From assembly GCA_938045195.1 (NCBI GenBank), contig CALINC010000158.1:1-5323 (forward strand): a DNA stretch of 5,323 nt, read 5' to 3'. The first letter of the stretch is position 1. Each line of letters begins with the position of its first letter. This DNA comes from an uncultured Treponema sp. (lineage in GTDB: Bacteria; Spirochaetota; Spirochaetia; Treponematales; Treponemataceae). Positions 5,297 through 5,323 of this stretch are shown here, one piece after another. The notes under the pieces are model-generated. The model was not told the DNA's origin and did not search any database. It worked only from the letters and a program-made list of their open reading frames with translations. A program made the position numbers and the translations under genes.

Positions 5297-5323
5297 TGTT
5301 CTCATAAGGTGGTTGCAGTCGGC

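Noticed and set aside
5279..5323. Tail of a minus-strand gene entering from the right (14 codons, stop at 5279-5281)
   Set aside because: It is too short to judge and runs through a hairpin. An alternative frame is also open, so it cannot be supported as coding.
5220..5323. Miniature mobile element bounded by gccga (5220-5224) and tcggc (5319-5323)
   Set aside because: A 5-bp inverted match that ends at the window edge, with no target duplication visible, is within chance.

Overview
This is an AT-rich bacterial window whose gene content and protein sequences best fit a spirochaete of the Treponema type (moderate confidence). The grounds are the style of the GpsA sequence, the low GC content, the clear AGGAGG-type ribosome binding sites and the hairpin-rich intergenic DNA. 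A low-GC Firmicute is the main alternative. No rRNA, tRNA, transposase, phage gene or CRISPR array is visible.

Layout: bases 1-223 are non-coding and dense in structure. They hold two identical 55-bp direct repeats 166 bp apart and a run of consecutive hairpins that leads into the ribosome binding site of gpsA. gpsA (224-1285, +) encodes NAD(P)+-dependent glycerol-3-phosphate dehydrogenase, which makes sn-glycerol-3-phosphate for phospholipid synthesis. It ends 6 bases from the end of a convergent operon on the minus strand.

Read in its own direction, that operon begins at a near-consensus promoter (5164-5192) and encodes three proteins. The first is a CydD-like half-ABC exporter (5122 to 3377), the second is a CydC-like half-ABC exporter (3369 to 1717), and the third is a small DUF454/YbaN-type membrane protein (1669 to 1292). 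The two half-transporters almost certainly form one heterodimeric ABC exporter. The CydC-like subunit has a histidine (H81) in the position of E. coli CydC His85, which I recall as heme-linked, so a heme or thiol role is plausible. No cytochrome bd genes are in view and the substrate is not proven. The CydD-like subunit has Phe where the Q-loop glutamine normally sits.

Bases 5123-5323 hold the operon promoter, a possible overlapping promoter facing the other way, and two back-to-back hairpins near the right edge. The features most worth a second look are the duplicated hairpin-array leader of gpsA, the CydDC-like/DUF454 operon with its histidine and its Q-loop change, and the palindromic bidirectional promoter.
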